From Ciborinia camelliae (Eukaryota; Ascomycota; Leotiomycetes; Helotiales; Sclerotiniaceae): DNA of 64,000 bases. The notes under the pieces were generated by a model that was given only the letters and a program-made list of their open reading frames with translations, was not told the origin of the DNA and did no database searches. The first letter of the stretch is position 1. Each line of letters starts with the position of its first letter. Of this stretch, positions 26,781 to 38,919 are shown piece by piece. The translations under genes and the position numbers were made by a program. The stretch lies in the NCBI GenBank assembly GCA_025890175.1, contig JANPYM010000001.1, forward strand, positions 1,143,187-1,207,186. Reading direction: 5' to 3'.

Positions 26781-26789
26781 ATATATATG
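26781..26789 (+). promoter_or_regulatory. TATA-like box of the bZIP gene
   Basis: ATATATATG lies 158-166 nt before the ATG at 26947, followed by a CT-rich stretch (TCCTCAACCTCTATCTTC-like) typical of fungal transcription start regions. Confidence 0.4.
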
Positions 26790-26946
26790 GAGGAATCCCC
26801 CCCCAGTGTAGGGCAACTCAAGACCTTGTTGTAACATAACTTCAGATACTCTAAGCCTCCTCAACCTCTATCTTCAACTTTCTGTCTTTGAATCATAACA
26901 CTCAACTCAATCAGGATCCTTCCATTACTTTTCATCAACCATCAAT

Positions 26947-27880
26947 ATGTCTCGACACAGTTATTCATACTCTACGGCTACCACCGCCAGACATATGGCA
27001 ACTCACGGCACCAGCAGTGCTTTCAGCAGTTCTGCCAATCCAGATGAAGACTGGACAAAGATCTCTGATCTCGCTGAGCGCAGAAGAATTCAGAACCGTA
27101 TTGCTCAAAGAAACTACCGTAAGTCGTTCATTACATAGTCTCGAATTATCAACAGTCACTGATTCTTTGCTTTTAGGTAAGAAGCTCAAGAGACGTCTCG
27201 AAGACCTTGAGCGCAGAGCCGGTTCCTCTTCAGCTTCTCCACCTCAAACACATGCGGAGCTTCAGCGACAGCCAGAGCGCAACAACGATAGTCAACAATA
27301 CAGAAGGAGCCCAGAAAACGTGCAACGACAAGTCTCCCCAAGACTTTTGCCTAGCCAATACACACCTCCTATGCACAGTGATGATGAAATCATCTTTTCT
27401 CAGAATTTCGATCGTGATGGATCTAGAACACCACCTCTATTCACATATCATACATACCCTGCTCCAGAGGATGTTTCCTACCCACCATACCCACATTCGC
27501 ATCCATATCGCGCAGTTTCCGACAGTGAACGATCGGAGGCATACCAGCATTACATGGCACCGGTGCCGGTGACTTTGCCTTCCATGATGCATTTCAATGA
27601 CGCAATCAAGCGGGAACCTGAAGACACCATGAGTCCATACAATATGAGCTACCAAGGCTTGCCTGCGATCGATATTCATTCACACCACGGTTATGATAAT
27701 CCCCATGTAAGGCACCCTCAAGCTGCAAAGCCACTTGTTTTGGGTCCTAACAAATATATGCAGACACCACCCCTCTCACACTCTTACGAGCATTCCACCA
27801 CATGTTCTGAGTCCGGATACCAATATCCCACTACTCCTCTTTCCATGCCTCCCTCGCCTCGCATGATGACGCAGATATGA
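26947..27880 (+). CDS. bZIP transcription factor with short leucine zipper
   Basis: Exons 26947-27118 and 27177-27880 (58-nt intron, donor GTAAGT, acceptor TTTTAG) encode 291 residues. The intron interrupts the basic region; joining yields RRRIQNRIAQRNYRKKLKRR, which carries the N-x-x-A-Q-R-x-(Y/F)-R DNA-contact signature of fungal AP-1/YAP-type bZIP proteins at about residues 45-65. The zipper is very short: after LEDLERRAG no clear heptad leucines continue, as in a fungal group annotated only as AP-1-like. The rest is Pro/Ser/Tyr/His-rich and probably disordered; IKREPED resembles a sumoylation site. Without splicing the basic region is broken by non-homologous sequence. It is likely nuclear. 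Targets are unknown; the isolated position after a 12.8-kb gap suggests complex control. Confidence 0.9.
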
Positions 27881-29116
27881 GAGAAGATATCAAAGTGACG
27901 ATTCAGAATATTTGGTTCCCTGCTTGGGATATATGAAACAAGAGTTCGAAGCGCTCGACACTCGCTTTAGATGGTATTTGGCATTGCTTGGAATGATGGA
28001 AGATCTGGAGGAGCAAATTAACGGGAGTCAGGAGTGTACGGAGTTTGATTTACTGCCGGTAGAAATGAAGGAACGATCCTAATGTAAATACCCAGTACGA
28101 TTATTAGTGTTTTATCCTTTCATTCTTTTGTATACCAAAATCTGAATTCAACTTCTCTACACATTTCATCCCAATTCCTTCGATTCCAAATGTGATATTC
28201 CAAATAATTTCCAAATATATGCCGGAGGATATCATCTCTACGCACCAACTGCCATGCTCAAAATAGATACTAGGTATGCCTACATTCTAACAGTTGAATA
28301 ATCTTCGGTCAATAGAACCCCGCGGGTTTGGGGGCCATCATTATTCGAGCAAGGCAATGAAAGAATACCGGCAAGGCCAGAACTTCTCGGTCGTAGGGTC
28401 CAGAAGTGATCGGTTTCCCGTGCCAACTCGGGTTATAACGTATACTCCAACTGTTGCTCTTTGAAGATGATGGGCGAGCTTCATATCGCCGCAGTCGTAC
28501 GGTTACTGCATGATTTGTTGTAAATCGACGGTCATAATCCTTGAAATATCAATGTCGGTTGGTACCTAGGTAGCGTTGTTGGTTCAAGCATTAGAACTAT
28601 AAAAACTAGGTATAAAAAAAAGGACCCCTTAACAGTCCGAGTGTACCTACGAAGTATTCCCCCCACAATTGCTTGATTTGACACACGGACCAGTAGTCTT
28701 TTCTTTCAAAAATAAAATAAACTCGCTTAGTAATGAAATGAAATCCAAAGATCTGGTAAATGACTGTAACATTTATATTATATTATACCTAGTACGGTAA
28801 TATATACTTTAAAATTCATTGGACAATCTATACGGGATACGATTTGGAATCCAACAGCATATGCAGTGAGTATCTAAAAGTTAGATCTGCCCTACGAGAA
28901 TGCTAGAGGCGTCTGCTAATGCTACTGCCGCCAGTTTGTATTGTTGGTCCAGAGCCGAACGGAAATTTTCTTCCGTGTTATAACCATCACCACCATTCAT
29001 TGCCCCTGCCATTGCCATTACCCATCGCCATCAGGAATTCATACACCATCAAAGATATAAAACTTTATATTGTCAGATTATTGGTGAATTTAGAGTATAT
29101 CGTCATCAATTCTATC
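27881..29116. other. Intergenic, 3' of bZIP and 5' of CIA30-domain gene
   Basis: No gene recognised. It contains a GGTACCTAGGTA-type motif near 28561 and AT-rich tracts around 28770-28810. Confidence 0.5.
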
Positions 29117-30218
29117 ATGGACATGGATCTCTTTGGTGGCTCAAAGTAAGCATCAAAATCTCCGCGAAACCATTATGCCAGCCTCTTACTAATCCTTTAC
29201 CAAGGCCCTGGTCGGCCCTCGATTGGACTGCGAGTGATGATCGGGTGAGAGGCGGAGCCTCACAATCCTATCTCACATATTCCGCGTTCTCCGACATAGC
29301 TACATTCAGTGGTACACTCGACATCAAGACCCTAGGAGGTGCAGGTTTCGCATCCCAAAGAACGACTTCAAACCGCACTGTAAGTTAGTATAGATGAGGC
29401 ATGGTTCTTCTCGGATATTCCTATGTTTTCAAGTGAACCTAATTTCTGCATACAGCTAAGTACAAAGTTGTACTGTTGTTATGTCAGACGCATATTAATG
29501 TCTAATTCCCTTATTTGTGGAGTTGGATACTGAAGAACTTCAACCAAACGTAGAAGAAACGCAAGTGCTCATACTTTTCCCTAATAATGTAATTATAAAA
29601 CTTACATATTGGATGATTTTGCAAAACACGTCCGCGAAAAGCCTATTATCAATTGGCTATTGACTTCGAGCTAACAGGTGAACTTTAGTGGGATCTCTCG
29701 GCATGTGATGGAATCTTACTGTATCTAGGGAAGAGCGATGGAAAACAATACACCTTCATCGTTAAAGATGAATTACTTCCACCAAGTCCCGACGGCAGAG
29801 AACAAAGTACCATTAGTTGGGAGTTGGATTTTAAAGGTCCTGCAGATAATTCATCGGTTTTTGTGAAATGGGCAGATTTCAAGCCTACGTATAGGGGTCG
29901 GGAAAAGCCAGATGCCAATCCTTTGAATCTGAAGAATATTAAAAGATTCAGCATTATGATGCGAAGGTATTTCTACCAGTCAATACAATGTTACTTTCAC
30001 TAACACGAATAAGCTTTTTCGGCAGCCAAGAAGGGGAGTTTTCCATGGACATCATCTCAATATCCGCTACAAAAGACAAAGAGAGTATCGACACACCATA
30101 TCGAGATGATCCCAATGAGAAAAGTCACACGAACCTAAGATCTGTAAAGGATGAAGAAATTCCTACAACACGGCAGAGCTGGCTGGGCTGGTTCTTCGGG
30201 TTATGCAATATATCATAG
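29117..30218 (+). CDS. CIA30-domain protein (complex I intermediate-associated protein 30 family)
   Basis: Four exons (29117-29145, 29205-29379, 29689-29966, 30014-30218) give 228 residues. CIA30 proteins act in assembly of mitochondrial NADH:ubiquinone oxidoreductase; fungi also have shorter CIA30-like paralogues of less certain role. Supporting sequence includes WTASDDRVRGGASQSYL, the FSGTLDIKTLGGAGFASQ strand pair, WDLSACDGI and the family C-terminal block RFSIMMRSFFGSQEGEFS, which appears only when the last intron ends at AAG 30013. Exon 1 is only 29 nt. Intron 2 (309 nt) is long for this genome, yet the flanking exons join in phase at the conserved TWDLS. No clear mitochondrial presequence is seen, so it may be the cytosolic-type paralogue. 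Confidence 0.85.
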
Positions 30219-33200
30219 AAATAATAATAAATTGACATCCCGGTATATACATAAACTGACCTCCACAGTGACCTCGGCGGCAATCTCATCGCGACCATAT
30301 ATCCACCACTCCTCGCTTCGATCCTTGCCCGCACGAGGTTCTTCTGAAACACCAAGTTCATTTTGGTGATTGGTCAATGAATGTTGGATACTGTCCTAAT
30401 TTAGATGCTTACTCTGTCCCATTTCTTCATGCGAACGAGCCACTATTTTTAGAGAACGCCGTTGAAGATCTTTGATCGGAAGCATAAGGGGATTATTTTG
30501 ATCCGCATCCATCTCTGTCACAAAGCAGCTACGGTTGGCTATCAATAATTGAGGCATTGGTTACCTCGGACCGAATTTGGTTGGAACTAGCCATCCATCT
30601 TTCCACAAGTACTGTACGAGGAACCTACCCATTCCTTCCGGATGTACACTGTACAGTACGACCCGGAATAAGGTTTTCTCAAAGGGGATTCATTCAGCGA
30701 ACTGATCCGAAAGCGTCACATGTGTTTTTCTATCATTGCCAAGGCGCCAACCCCTTCATCGCATTCGTCAGCTACATATGTACTAGGTATGCTTCAATGA
30801 ACCACGTAACTACCATGATGCAGTGTAGTATTCGTACACCACGCCTCGTGTGAATAAGCACTACATAAAGTTCCCCCGATTGAGAAACAGGTACCTCTTA
30901 CTTTCTTCATTCTAGAAGAACTTGGTTGTATTACAGTATTACATCGTGTGCGGCACATTTGAATTGAGATCTTACTTCCTACCTATTCAGTCAAACGTCA
31001 TTCCTTTAACCCCCAATCATCAAATTACTGTTACCGCGAAATAGTTTCAACCCCGGTTACACTTGATAGGAAACCCTGTATCCTCGTGCTCTACGCCGCA
31101 ATACTACTCACACCTAGGGTTTGACTCCATTTTCCTGATATGTTGAGTCTTGACGGACCACCCTCTGAAATCCCTGACAGCTGAATATCCACGTTCCCCC
31201 CTTGTCTAACATCTCATTCACACCCGTGGATCACAGTGATCACACCCACATGACGCACTTTTCTAGTTCACTTCTGTACCCATACCGAGTACACTTTATC
31301 TGCCCCATACCAATCATTATTCCAGTATACCATTTCGTTTCGTTGCGTTTCGTCTTGCGCCCTCAGCTCCTTCGTGCGATTTCGTACAAATGTCTCAATT
31401 GTAGTCAATCCTCCACAAACGGCACGCACGGCTCTGGATTTGTCTCGGGATATACGGCATACATAACCTCACCAATTTAGTATTTTGAATTTTTCTTATT
31501 TTGTGATTCATTTTCATTTTCGTATCGTATATTATTTAGGTAGGGCTGATGGATAGAGTATTAGAGTTGCTGTGCCTTGCTAAGAAAGTTGAGTGGTTAC
31601 ATAAATAAATATTGTCACAAGTGTCTATGTCAGTGTAGGGTGGGTATACATTCATCTTTATGGGGTATCCACTCACACGTTACCCTTTTACCTATTTCAT
31701 AGCGTGCTGGCTAAATTCACCACGAGGTACCGAATCTACGGAGTACAGATAAATCTATATTTATTTATATCTTCAAAATCTCCATTCCACCCGTGGGCCT
31801 CCGGATATACCCCTTGGTCTCCGGATATATGGATTGTCCTACTCCGTACAGAATCTAGACACCTCGGTTCGACGCGATCATTACCCTAAGAAGATATTTC
31901 TCCATTTCCATGCATACATTTGTTTAAATTCTTCAAAATCCTACTATCTTTGATGTAACTCACTCGTCTATTTCTTCCTTGTGTGGTGTATGTATGTATG
32001 TACGAAGTATGCACGTTTCCCGCTATCTCCATTTACTAGGTACTCGAGATTGATTCTACAATACAGTACTTATACGAGGATGCCATGCACGCCTCGATGA
32101 AATATCCACTCGAGCCACGTTTTACTCGGCCCCCATGGAGTACTCATCTAATCTAAGATTAATAACCCAACCAACCACAGCACACCCCTCACGAACCACC
32201 ACTTTCCTATTTCAGAAAGCGTCTTTTGGTAATCTTCAAAATAGAATCTGACACAGTCCAAGAATGGAAAACTTCTAGAAACGCTCATTGCAGCATGCAC
32301 CAGCATGTCGCTTAGTAATGAGGAGATCAGTCACAATGAGGTGAGACGGGTATTACCTTATCTCCTTACCGCCCTGAAGGCTCAGGTACAAGAACACATA
32401 TAACCATTCATCTGATGAGTTTGAGAGCGGTACGAGTACAGTATGTACCTTACCATGCATATACGTGCAGGTACGAGATACAGGCTGACATACTCGATCT
32501 TTGGGCCTGAGATGGGTGGTACAAGTCTGTAAAGCGCTGAGTGCTTGCCGTCATCGATCGCGAGACATGGGGATCCTACATTTTTCTTTTGTTTCTTTTT
32601 TCTTCCTTCGCGGCGTTTTGCTACGTGGGTGAAGAGTTCACGGGATGTTTGATGATCTCGGTAAAGATGTGTGGTGCAGTGTATTCCCTATAGACAGATG
32701 ACACTCATCATACACAACATGAACTGCTACAGCCGTGAAATATGAATGTACAGCAGGGCAAACTCTCCATTACAATCATCCACCAAAATAGATGCAATCC
32801 ATATCTCGTGCTCCCATTCATCCGATACTCACCCCTCCAACCTAGTACGATCACACATTTCCCCATCCCAAGATTCCCAAATCGGGAAAACACGGAGTTC
32901 TCATAGTATCTCTATCACAACACTAATCAACTAATGACCATCTCCTTCCCACCATACCACATCAACCGCCACGCCCCATTTATACACCAAGCCCTATCAT
33001 ATATTTCCTACAAGACCACTATACACTGCACCGACCACAATCTCTCAGACACACCAGGAGATTCCACACCGCCTTTGCGAGCCCTACGTACACACCTACC
33101 GGATACCCAAACTCGCAAGTGTGCTATGATTTGGGAAGAACGCGAGATGATGACATACACACGCTGTAAATGTATCAAAAGAAATGGTCTGAACAGCCCC

Positions 33201-34309
33201 CGCCACGTACAATACGTACATACATACATACAGCAGCCAAGAAAGAGGCAGGGTAACCCTTCAACTAACCAACCAAACCGTATCCGAAAACATAAAAACA
33301 AAAGAAAGGAAAAGGGAAGGAAAAGGAAACCATTATACTACACCCAATGATGAGCTCTCGGATCCCAATACCGCTCCCAGATAACTTACTCTAATCGTTT
33401 AACTCCAAAACAAATAAAAAATGAAGAAAAGGAGTTGCTTGTACCTGAATTGCCGAGACAGGACTTTGCACACATAGGACTATCCAAGTAATAGAGATGA
33501 TATATCAGAGCGTAATATATGCTCGTAACCCCAACGATTTACCTCCCCACCAGAAAATTGACCAACATCGCGTATCTACCTACCTACCTACCTACCTTCC
33601 CCTTTCTCCGTACCACATCACGATCCATCTTACCCAAATCCTTCGCAAATCGCAAATCGCAAATCACAAATCGCAAATCGCAACACCTACACCTACACCT
33701 ACACCTACACAAACCCTCCACCCTCCACCCTCTCCTTTCCCAAACCACGTTCGTTTATCATGACCTCCACACGCCCCCCTCTCCCCCCCACCCACGCAAC
33801 ACATCCATACCAAGGAACCAAGGGACCAGCGTCCCCAAACGGTTCTCTGCCACCAAATCGCATGCGTACATATGGAACCACGGCATTGAACACCTGGGTA
33901 GGTATGTAGCTATAATCATGGAATGGGATGAGACGACGCGAGAGAGATCAGATGAAAGAATAACGGTGATGAAGGGGAAAATACTCAAAATAAGCGAATA
34001 CGACACATCGTAGCTATGTTCATCAGCAGATATTTGTTAATAATTACCATTAAGTCTTTTTTGGAATCAAACACAATGACACGATAAATTGAAGCGGCAC
34101 TGGCAAGAACAAGCTGGTCTATTTTCAATTCATATACGAATTTTGTGTATCATTTTAGTTTTATCATTTTCCCATTCCCCTTTGCACACCGAGGATCGCG
34201 AGCGATCGGTGCCTCATCCGCAGTTGTGCGATTTGTGCAACTTCTCGGGTGTCTCAATCCCAATCTCAGACCCAGACCAAGCTCAAGCCATCAAGATGAC
34301 AAGATCCAT
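30219..34309. other. 4.1-kb intergenic region, no gene recognised
   Basis: Only short or low-complexity frames. The longest (33519-34013 plus, 164 codons) is driven by the simple repeats at 33575-33711. CT-rich and CA-rich tracts are common in the right half. No RNA gene was recognised. Confidence 0.55.
33573..33711 (+). repeat. Cluster of simple repeats
   Basis: A CTAC tetranucleotide run near 33573-33597, five to six heptamers CGCAAAT around 33647-33683 (one variant), then four hexamers CACCTA at about 33684-33710. Confidence 0.85.
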
Positions 34310-35793
34310 CTATAGTCTCTCACCAGCAGCGGCCTTAGCCTCACCATACTTCTTCAATCTGATCGATTGAACACTGATGAAACCAGTAGTATCCGCAGGA
34401 GCGAACGAACCAATTTCATCCATCGAACTCTCACTTGCATCATACAACTTCTCAGTCTCCGAGGAACGACCCAAGACACTGAAGGAACCCTTGTACACAC
34501 GACATCTGACTTGACCATTGACATTCTTCTGAGAAGCAACGATAGATTCCTCGATGAACTCACGTTCTGGGGAGAAGTAAAGACCGTTGTAGAGGATCTT
34601 GGAATAGTTGTAAGTAATGAATTGATCACGGAGAGCACGGACTTCACGATCCATGACGAGACCTTCGAGATCAACGTGGGCGGAGCGAAGACAGGTGAGA
34701 CCAGGGGTTTCGTAACATCCTCGGGATTTGAGACCGATGAAACGGTTCTCGACGATGTCAATGCGTCCAACACCGTGACGACGAGCAATGGCGTTGGATT
34801 CAAGGAAGAGTTCGACAGAGTCGGTGATGGTCTTGCCATTTGTGATGAGTTTCTTGGGGAGACCCTTCTCGAAAACGAGAGTGAAGTCTTCTGGTTGATC
34901 TGGAGCGTTCAATGGATCAACAGTCAACTTCCACATATCTGCTGGAGGGGTGACATCTGGGTCCTCCAAGATACCAGCTTCGTAACTGCAGTGTGCCAAG
35001 TTCTCATCCATACTCCATGGCTTGGCCTTAGTGCTGCTGACTGGAATGCCTGCCTTGGCAGCATACTCGAGGAGATCGTTACGGCCTGCGAAACGCTCGT
35101 AGAATTCTGGAAGACGCCATGGGGCAATGACTTTGATGGTTGGTTGGAGAGCATAAAATGCGAGCTCGAATCGGACTTGATCGTTACCCTTTCCAGTACA
35201 ACCGTGGGATACGGCAATACATCCTTCCTTTTGGGCGACGTCGATTTGTGCACGAGCAATGACTGGACGAGCAAGAGATGTACCTAATGGTCAACAAGAA
35301 TTAGTCCTAAAACTCTTCCCGAACCCGCTTATATATTATATGTGGATGACTCACCCAACAAGTATACGTTCTCGTAGATGGCGTTGCATTGGACGGCAGG
35401 GAAGCAAAGCTCGTCGACGAATTCTCTTTATATAGTGTCAGTTATATTGTCCAATTGCAATGGGCAAGCTTACATACCTCTTCAAATCCTCAACGTAGCA
35501 TGCAACAGCTCCGATCTTCATGGCCTTAGCTTTAGCAGCCTCAAAGTCCTCTACCCTGTTATTAGCAATATGTAACTTTCCCCAGGACTGCAGAGTCCCA
35601 TACCCTCTTGACCAACATCGGCCATGAAGCAGACAACATCATATCCCTTCTCAATCAACCAAGCCAAGATACAGCTAGTATCCAAACCACCACTGTAGGC
35701 GAGACAGACCTGAAAACAACCAACATCAGTTCAAGCTCCATTTGCTTTTAGTATACCAATGGAATTCTTCAATCGCACCTTATCCTTTGCCAT
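34310..35793 (-). CDS. ARG1: Argininosuccinate synthase
   Basis: Five exons (35779-35793, 35604-35709, 35478-35550, 35355-35425, 34310-35283) encode 412 residues, the usual eukaryotic length. The enzyme condenses citrulline and aspartate with ATP to argininosuccinate, the penultimate step of arginine synthesis, in the cytosol. The N-terminal ATP pyrophosphatase loop [10 protein letters not shown] forms across the first intron (exon 1 is only five codons, MAKDK). DVGQEEDFEAAK, the signature [13 protein letters not shown], and the citrulline/aspartate-binding block around [14 protein letters not shown] are all intact. Every exon join is in phase and restores conserved sequence. ATGAGTCGT at 35824-35832, just upstream of the start, is one mismatch from the Gcn4/Cpc1 site, a weak hint of general amino acid control. 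The next gene upstream on the same strand is beta-tubulin. Confidence 0.97.
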
Positions 35794-36754
35794 TTTGAAG
35801 TTTTTGTATGTGTGAGAAACTGGATGAGTCGTAATTGAAAGCTGCCCAGGTGATTTATATTCTTGAAAGTATGAGTAATGTTTTAGTAGTTGTGTGTTAG
35901 TTGTGGATTCAATTGAGGGGGACTCAACAACAATTATGGTGGGGTCCAAGTATGATCCCCTCCCCTTTCAGACCAATTTTTTCACCCCACCAGCCACAAA
36001 GATAAGTAAAGCCACACCATTTCCCCTGTCAGATGTGACAGTTGGAGAGGGGATAGCCAATTAAAATCATTTGACCAAAATGCATGAGTCCTTATCAGGA
36101 AATCAAGAGAAAGAAATTTTCGTAGCTGCACAGCTGCAAGTCATTATTGGAGTTCAAACATCCGATTTCGCTGCTAATGTAGTGTAGCTATGTATGTATG
36201 TACTTATGAGTATGTACCAGTACGTAGATACCATTCATTGAGCATCAAATCCGACGACGATATTATGAGAGCTCTTCTTGGGTATTGAAGCGGTCGTGAC
36301 CAATTTAATTTGTATTATGACAACTTGAATTGACTGAGCTGAACAGAAAAGACATAAACAATTGAGACATGAAGCTTCATATTAACCTGAAATGTTACTT
36401 GGAATCTTTTGATATTGTGTTATTAGTATTTTGTCATCGTTGAATTTATCAACCACCATATTTGATATCACCGATTATTTGAATTGCAGCATCCACCAAA
36501 TTTGTGAAATTGTCTTGATTTCTTGATCCATCAAGATGAACTACTCCATAGGGTATCGACGATGTCTAGTCGCCCTACGCCTTCCTCAAGACCACTGGCT
36601 CCTAATTAACAAAAAGACGAAAACAAACCACACCCGAGAAATTATCAACCTTGCTACTAATAAATATGAATCGACATTGTGTTGCCACTAATGCAAGATC
36701 AGTAACCAGCCTGCCGTTTCTTCAAAGAAGCAAAGTAGGAATAGCATTAAGCAT
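35794..36754. other. Spacer between ARG1 and beta-tubulin
   Basis: About 960 bp holding the argininosuccinate synthase promoter and the beta-tubulin 3' region. No gene recognised. A TATGTATGTAC-type repeat lies near 36190. Confidence 0.5.
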
Positions 36755-38526
36755 CTATTCTTCGCCCTCGTGTGGGGCCTCCTCTTCGTACTCCTCCTCT
36801 CCCTCGGAGATGGAGGCATCCTGGTACTGTTGGTACTCGGAAACCAAATCGTTCATGTTGGACTCAGCCTCAGTGAACTCCATCTCGTCCATACCCTCAC
36901 CAGTGTACCAATGCAAGAAAGCCTTTCTTCTGAACATAGCAGTGAATTGATCACCGACACGCTTGAAGAGTTCTTGAATGGAGGTCGAGTTACCGACGAA
37001 GGTGGAGGACATCTTAAGACCACGGGGAGGAATCGAGCAAAGGGCGGTTTGGACGTTGTTAGGGATCCACTCGACGAAGTAGGAAGAGTTCTTGTTTTGG
37101 ACGTTGCGCATTTGGTCCTCGACCTCCTTCATGGAAACCTTACCACGGCTGCACATAATTAGCATACATAGGTCATTGACAGACAGATAATAGAGTAAAC
37201 TTACAAGATAGCAGAGCAGGTCAAGTAACGACCGTTACGGAAATCGGAAGCGGCCATCATGTTCTTGGGGTCGTACATTTGTTGGGTCAACTCTGGAACG
37301 GTGACAGCACGGAAAGAGTGTGCGCCACGGCTAGTCAAAGGAGCAAATCCAACCATGAAGAAATGAAGACGAGGGAATGGAACCATGTTGACAGCCAACT
37401 TTCGGAGATCTGAGTTAAGTTGACCAGGGAAACGGAGACAGGTGGTGACACCGGACATAACGGCGGAAACCAAGTGGTTGAGATCTCCGTAGGATGGGTT
37501 GCTAAGCTTCAAGGTTCTCATGCAAATATCGTAGAGAGCCTCGTTATCGATACAGAAGGTCTCATCAGAGTTCTCGACTAACTGATGGACGGAGAGGGTA
37601 GCGTTATATGGCTCGACAACAGTATCGGAAACCTTTGGCGATGGAACAACGGAGAAGGTAGCCATCATACGATCTGGGAACTCCTCACGAATCTTGGAGA
37701 TCAAAAGCGTACCCATACCGGCACCAGTTCCACCACCGAGGGAGTGGGTGATTTGGAAACCTTGGAGGCAGTCACAGCCCTCAGCCTCACGACGAACAAC
37801 ATCAAGAACTTGGTCGACAAGCTCAGCACCCTCAGTGTAATGACCCTTAGCCCAGTTGTTACCGGCACCGGATTGACCGAAGACGAAGTTGTCGGGGCGG
37901 AAGAGTTGACCGAAAGGACCAGCACGGACGGCATCCATGGTACCTGGCTCCAAATCGACAAGGACGGCACGGGGAACATACTTGTTACCAGAGGCCTTGC
38001 AGATGTTAGCTGATAGCTTTCCTATTGTCGAAGTTGTGTGTATATACCTCGTTGAAGTAGACGTTCATACGCTCAAGTTGGAGATCGGAGGTACCATTGT
38101 AGCTGTAAACAAAACATGTCAGAATCGTTCAAAATGTGGCAAGAAATTTCGGGATTACTTACACACCAGAGCCATCAAGACCATGCTCGCCAGAGATAGT
38201 TTGCCTATATCATGTTTAGTATTGAATCTGAGGTTGTCGCGTAGCAGAGCTTTCGCAAAATCGAGATCTCGTACCAGAAAGCAGCACCGATTTGGTTACC
38301 CTGAACAGAACGTCAGTAAAAGTTTGGTTGAATGGATTGGAATGGATTGACTTACACATTGGCCGGTTTGAAGATGAACCTGTAGATTGAAAAGTTACTT
38401 GGTCAGCGATGTGATACGTTTGAAAATTATATTGTGGGATGCTTTTCAGGGGTAAAGTCGACGCGTTCTTAACAGAGCAGTAGGATCTGTAGATGAGGCG
38501 ATGGAAATACATACAATCTCACGCAT
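36755..38526 (-). CDS. TUB2: Beta-tubulin
   Basis: Seven exons (38515-38526, 38356-38379, 38275-38300, 38163-38204, 38048-38102, 37205-37995, 36755-37148) encode 447 residues. Beta-tubulin pairs with alpha-tubulin in microtubules and is the target of benzimidazole fungicides. The MREI autoregulatory N-terminus is exon 1; GGGTGAGMG is the GTP-binding loop; the acidic C-terminal tail ends EEAPHEGEE. The 5' cluster of tiny exons with a late intron after codon 316 is the classic ascomycete arrangement. Fungicide-relevant codons read F167 (37654-37656), E198 (37561-37563), F200 (37555-37557) and L240 (37435-37437), all the sensitive-type residue. Divergently placed from GCN20 with 393 bp between start codons. 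Confidence 0.98.
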
Positions 38527-38919
38527 ATTGAAAGTGAATATAGGTTCTTCTGTTGAGGTGTTGAGGTATGAGGATTTGTATATTGAGAAGTCGAGGTTGT
38601 AGATAGAGAAGTAAGAGGTTAAGGATTGCTGAAATGTCCTTGTGGATAGTGGAGTTTGTTGTTCACCGCTAGGAAAGAAGGGGCCGGGCCCGTGTAAACA
38701 AATAATTACCTACAAGCTTGTGTACCTCAACAGGTTAGGCTAGGTCAGTGTGTCGGACAACGGAACATTGCGAATCAAATCACGTGAAATTAAACTTGCG
38801 AATCGAATTTGTGAGGCAATTCATATCAAAGATCCCGATATCCCCCAGTCAATACATATAGAGGGTCTATTTATTGACAGTACTGACTGATATTTTGCTT
38901 TTCGGCCATATCATTCACC
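38527..38919. promoter_or_regulatory. Divergent promoter between beta-tubulin and GCN20
   Basis: The 393 bp between opposite start codons must hold both promoters. It contains a CACGTG at 38781-38786 (ATCACGTGAAA) nearer GCN20, and a CT-rich tract on the minus strand upstream of beta-tubulin. No strong TATA box is evident on either side. Confidence 0.55.

Larger units (their letters stand above)
14159..26946. other. 12.8-kb region without a recognisable gene, upstream of the bZIP gene
   Basis: No coding frame longer than 131 codons and none resembling a family or joining into a plausible spliced gene. The region is AT-rich and holds many TACCTAGG-type palindromes, poly-pyrimidine and simple repeats, two diverged tandem duplications (16872-17009 and 19482-19690) and a TATA-like box near its right end. 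It may be an extended regulatory region for the bZIP gene, a source of non-coding RNA, or old decayed repeats. A small gene with several introns could have been missed. Confidence 0.55.

Noticed and set aside
33519..34013. 164-codon plus-strand frame
   Set aside because: Open mainly because of simple repeats; composition is not protein-like and there is no homology signal.
34367..35287. 306-codon open frame on the plus strand
   Set aside because: It lies antisense to the argininosuccinate synthase coding exon and its openness follows from that gene's codon bias; no family resemblance.
37585..38013. Plus-strand frames inside the beta-tubulin gene
   Set aside because: Antisense shadows of highly biased tubulin codons.
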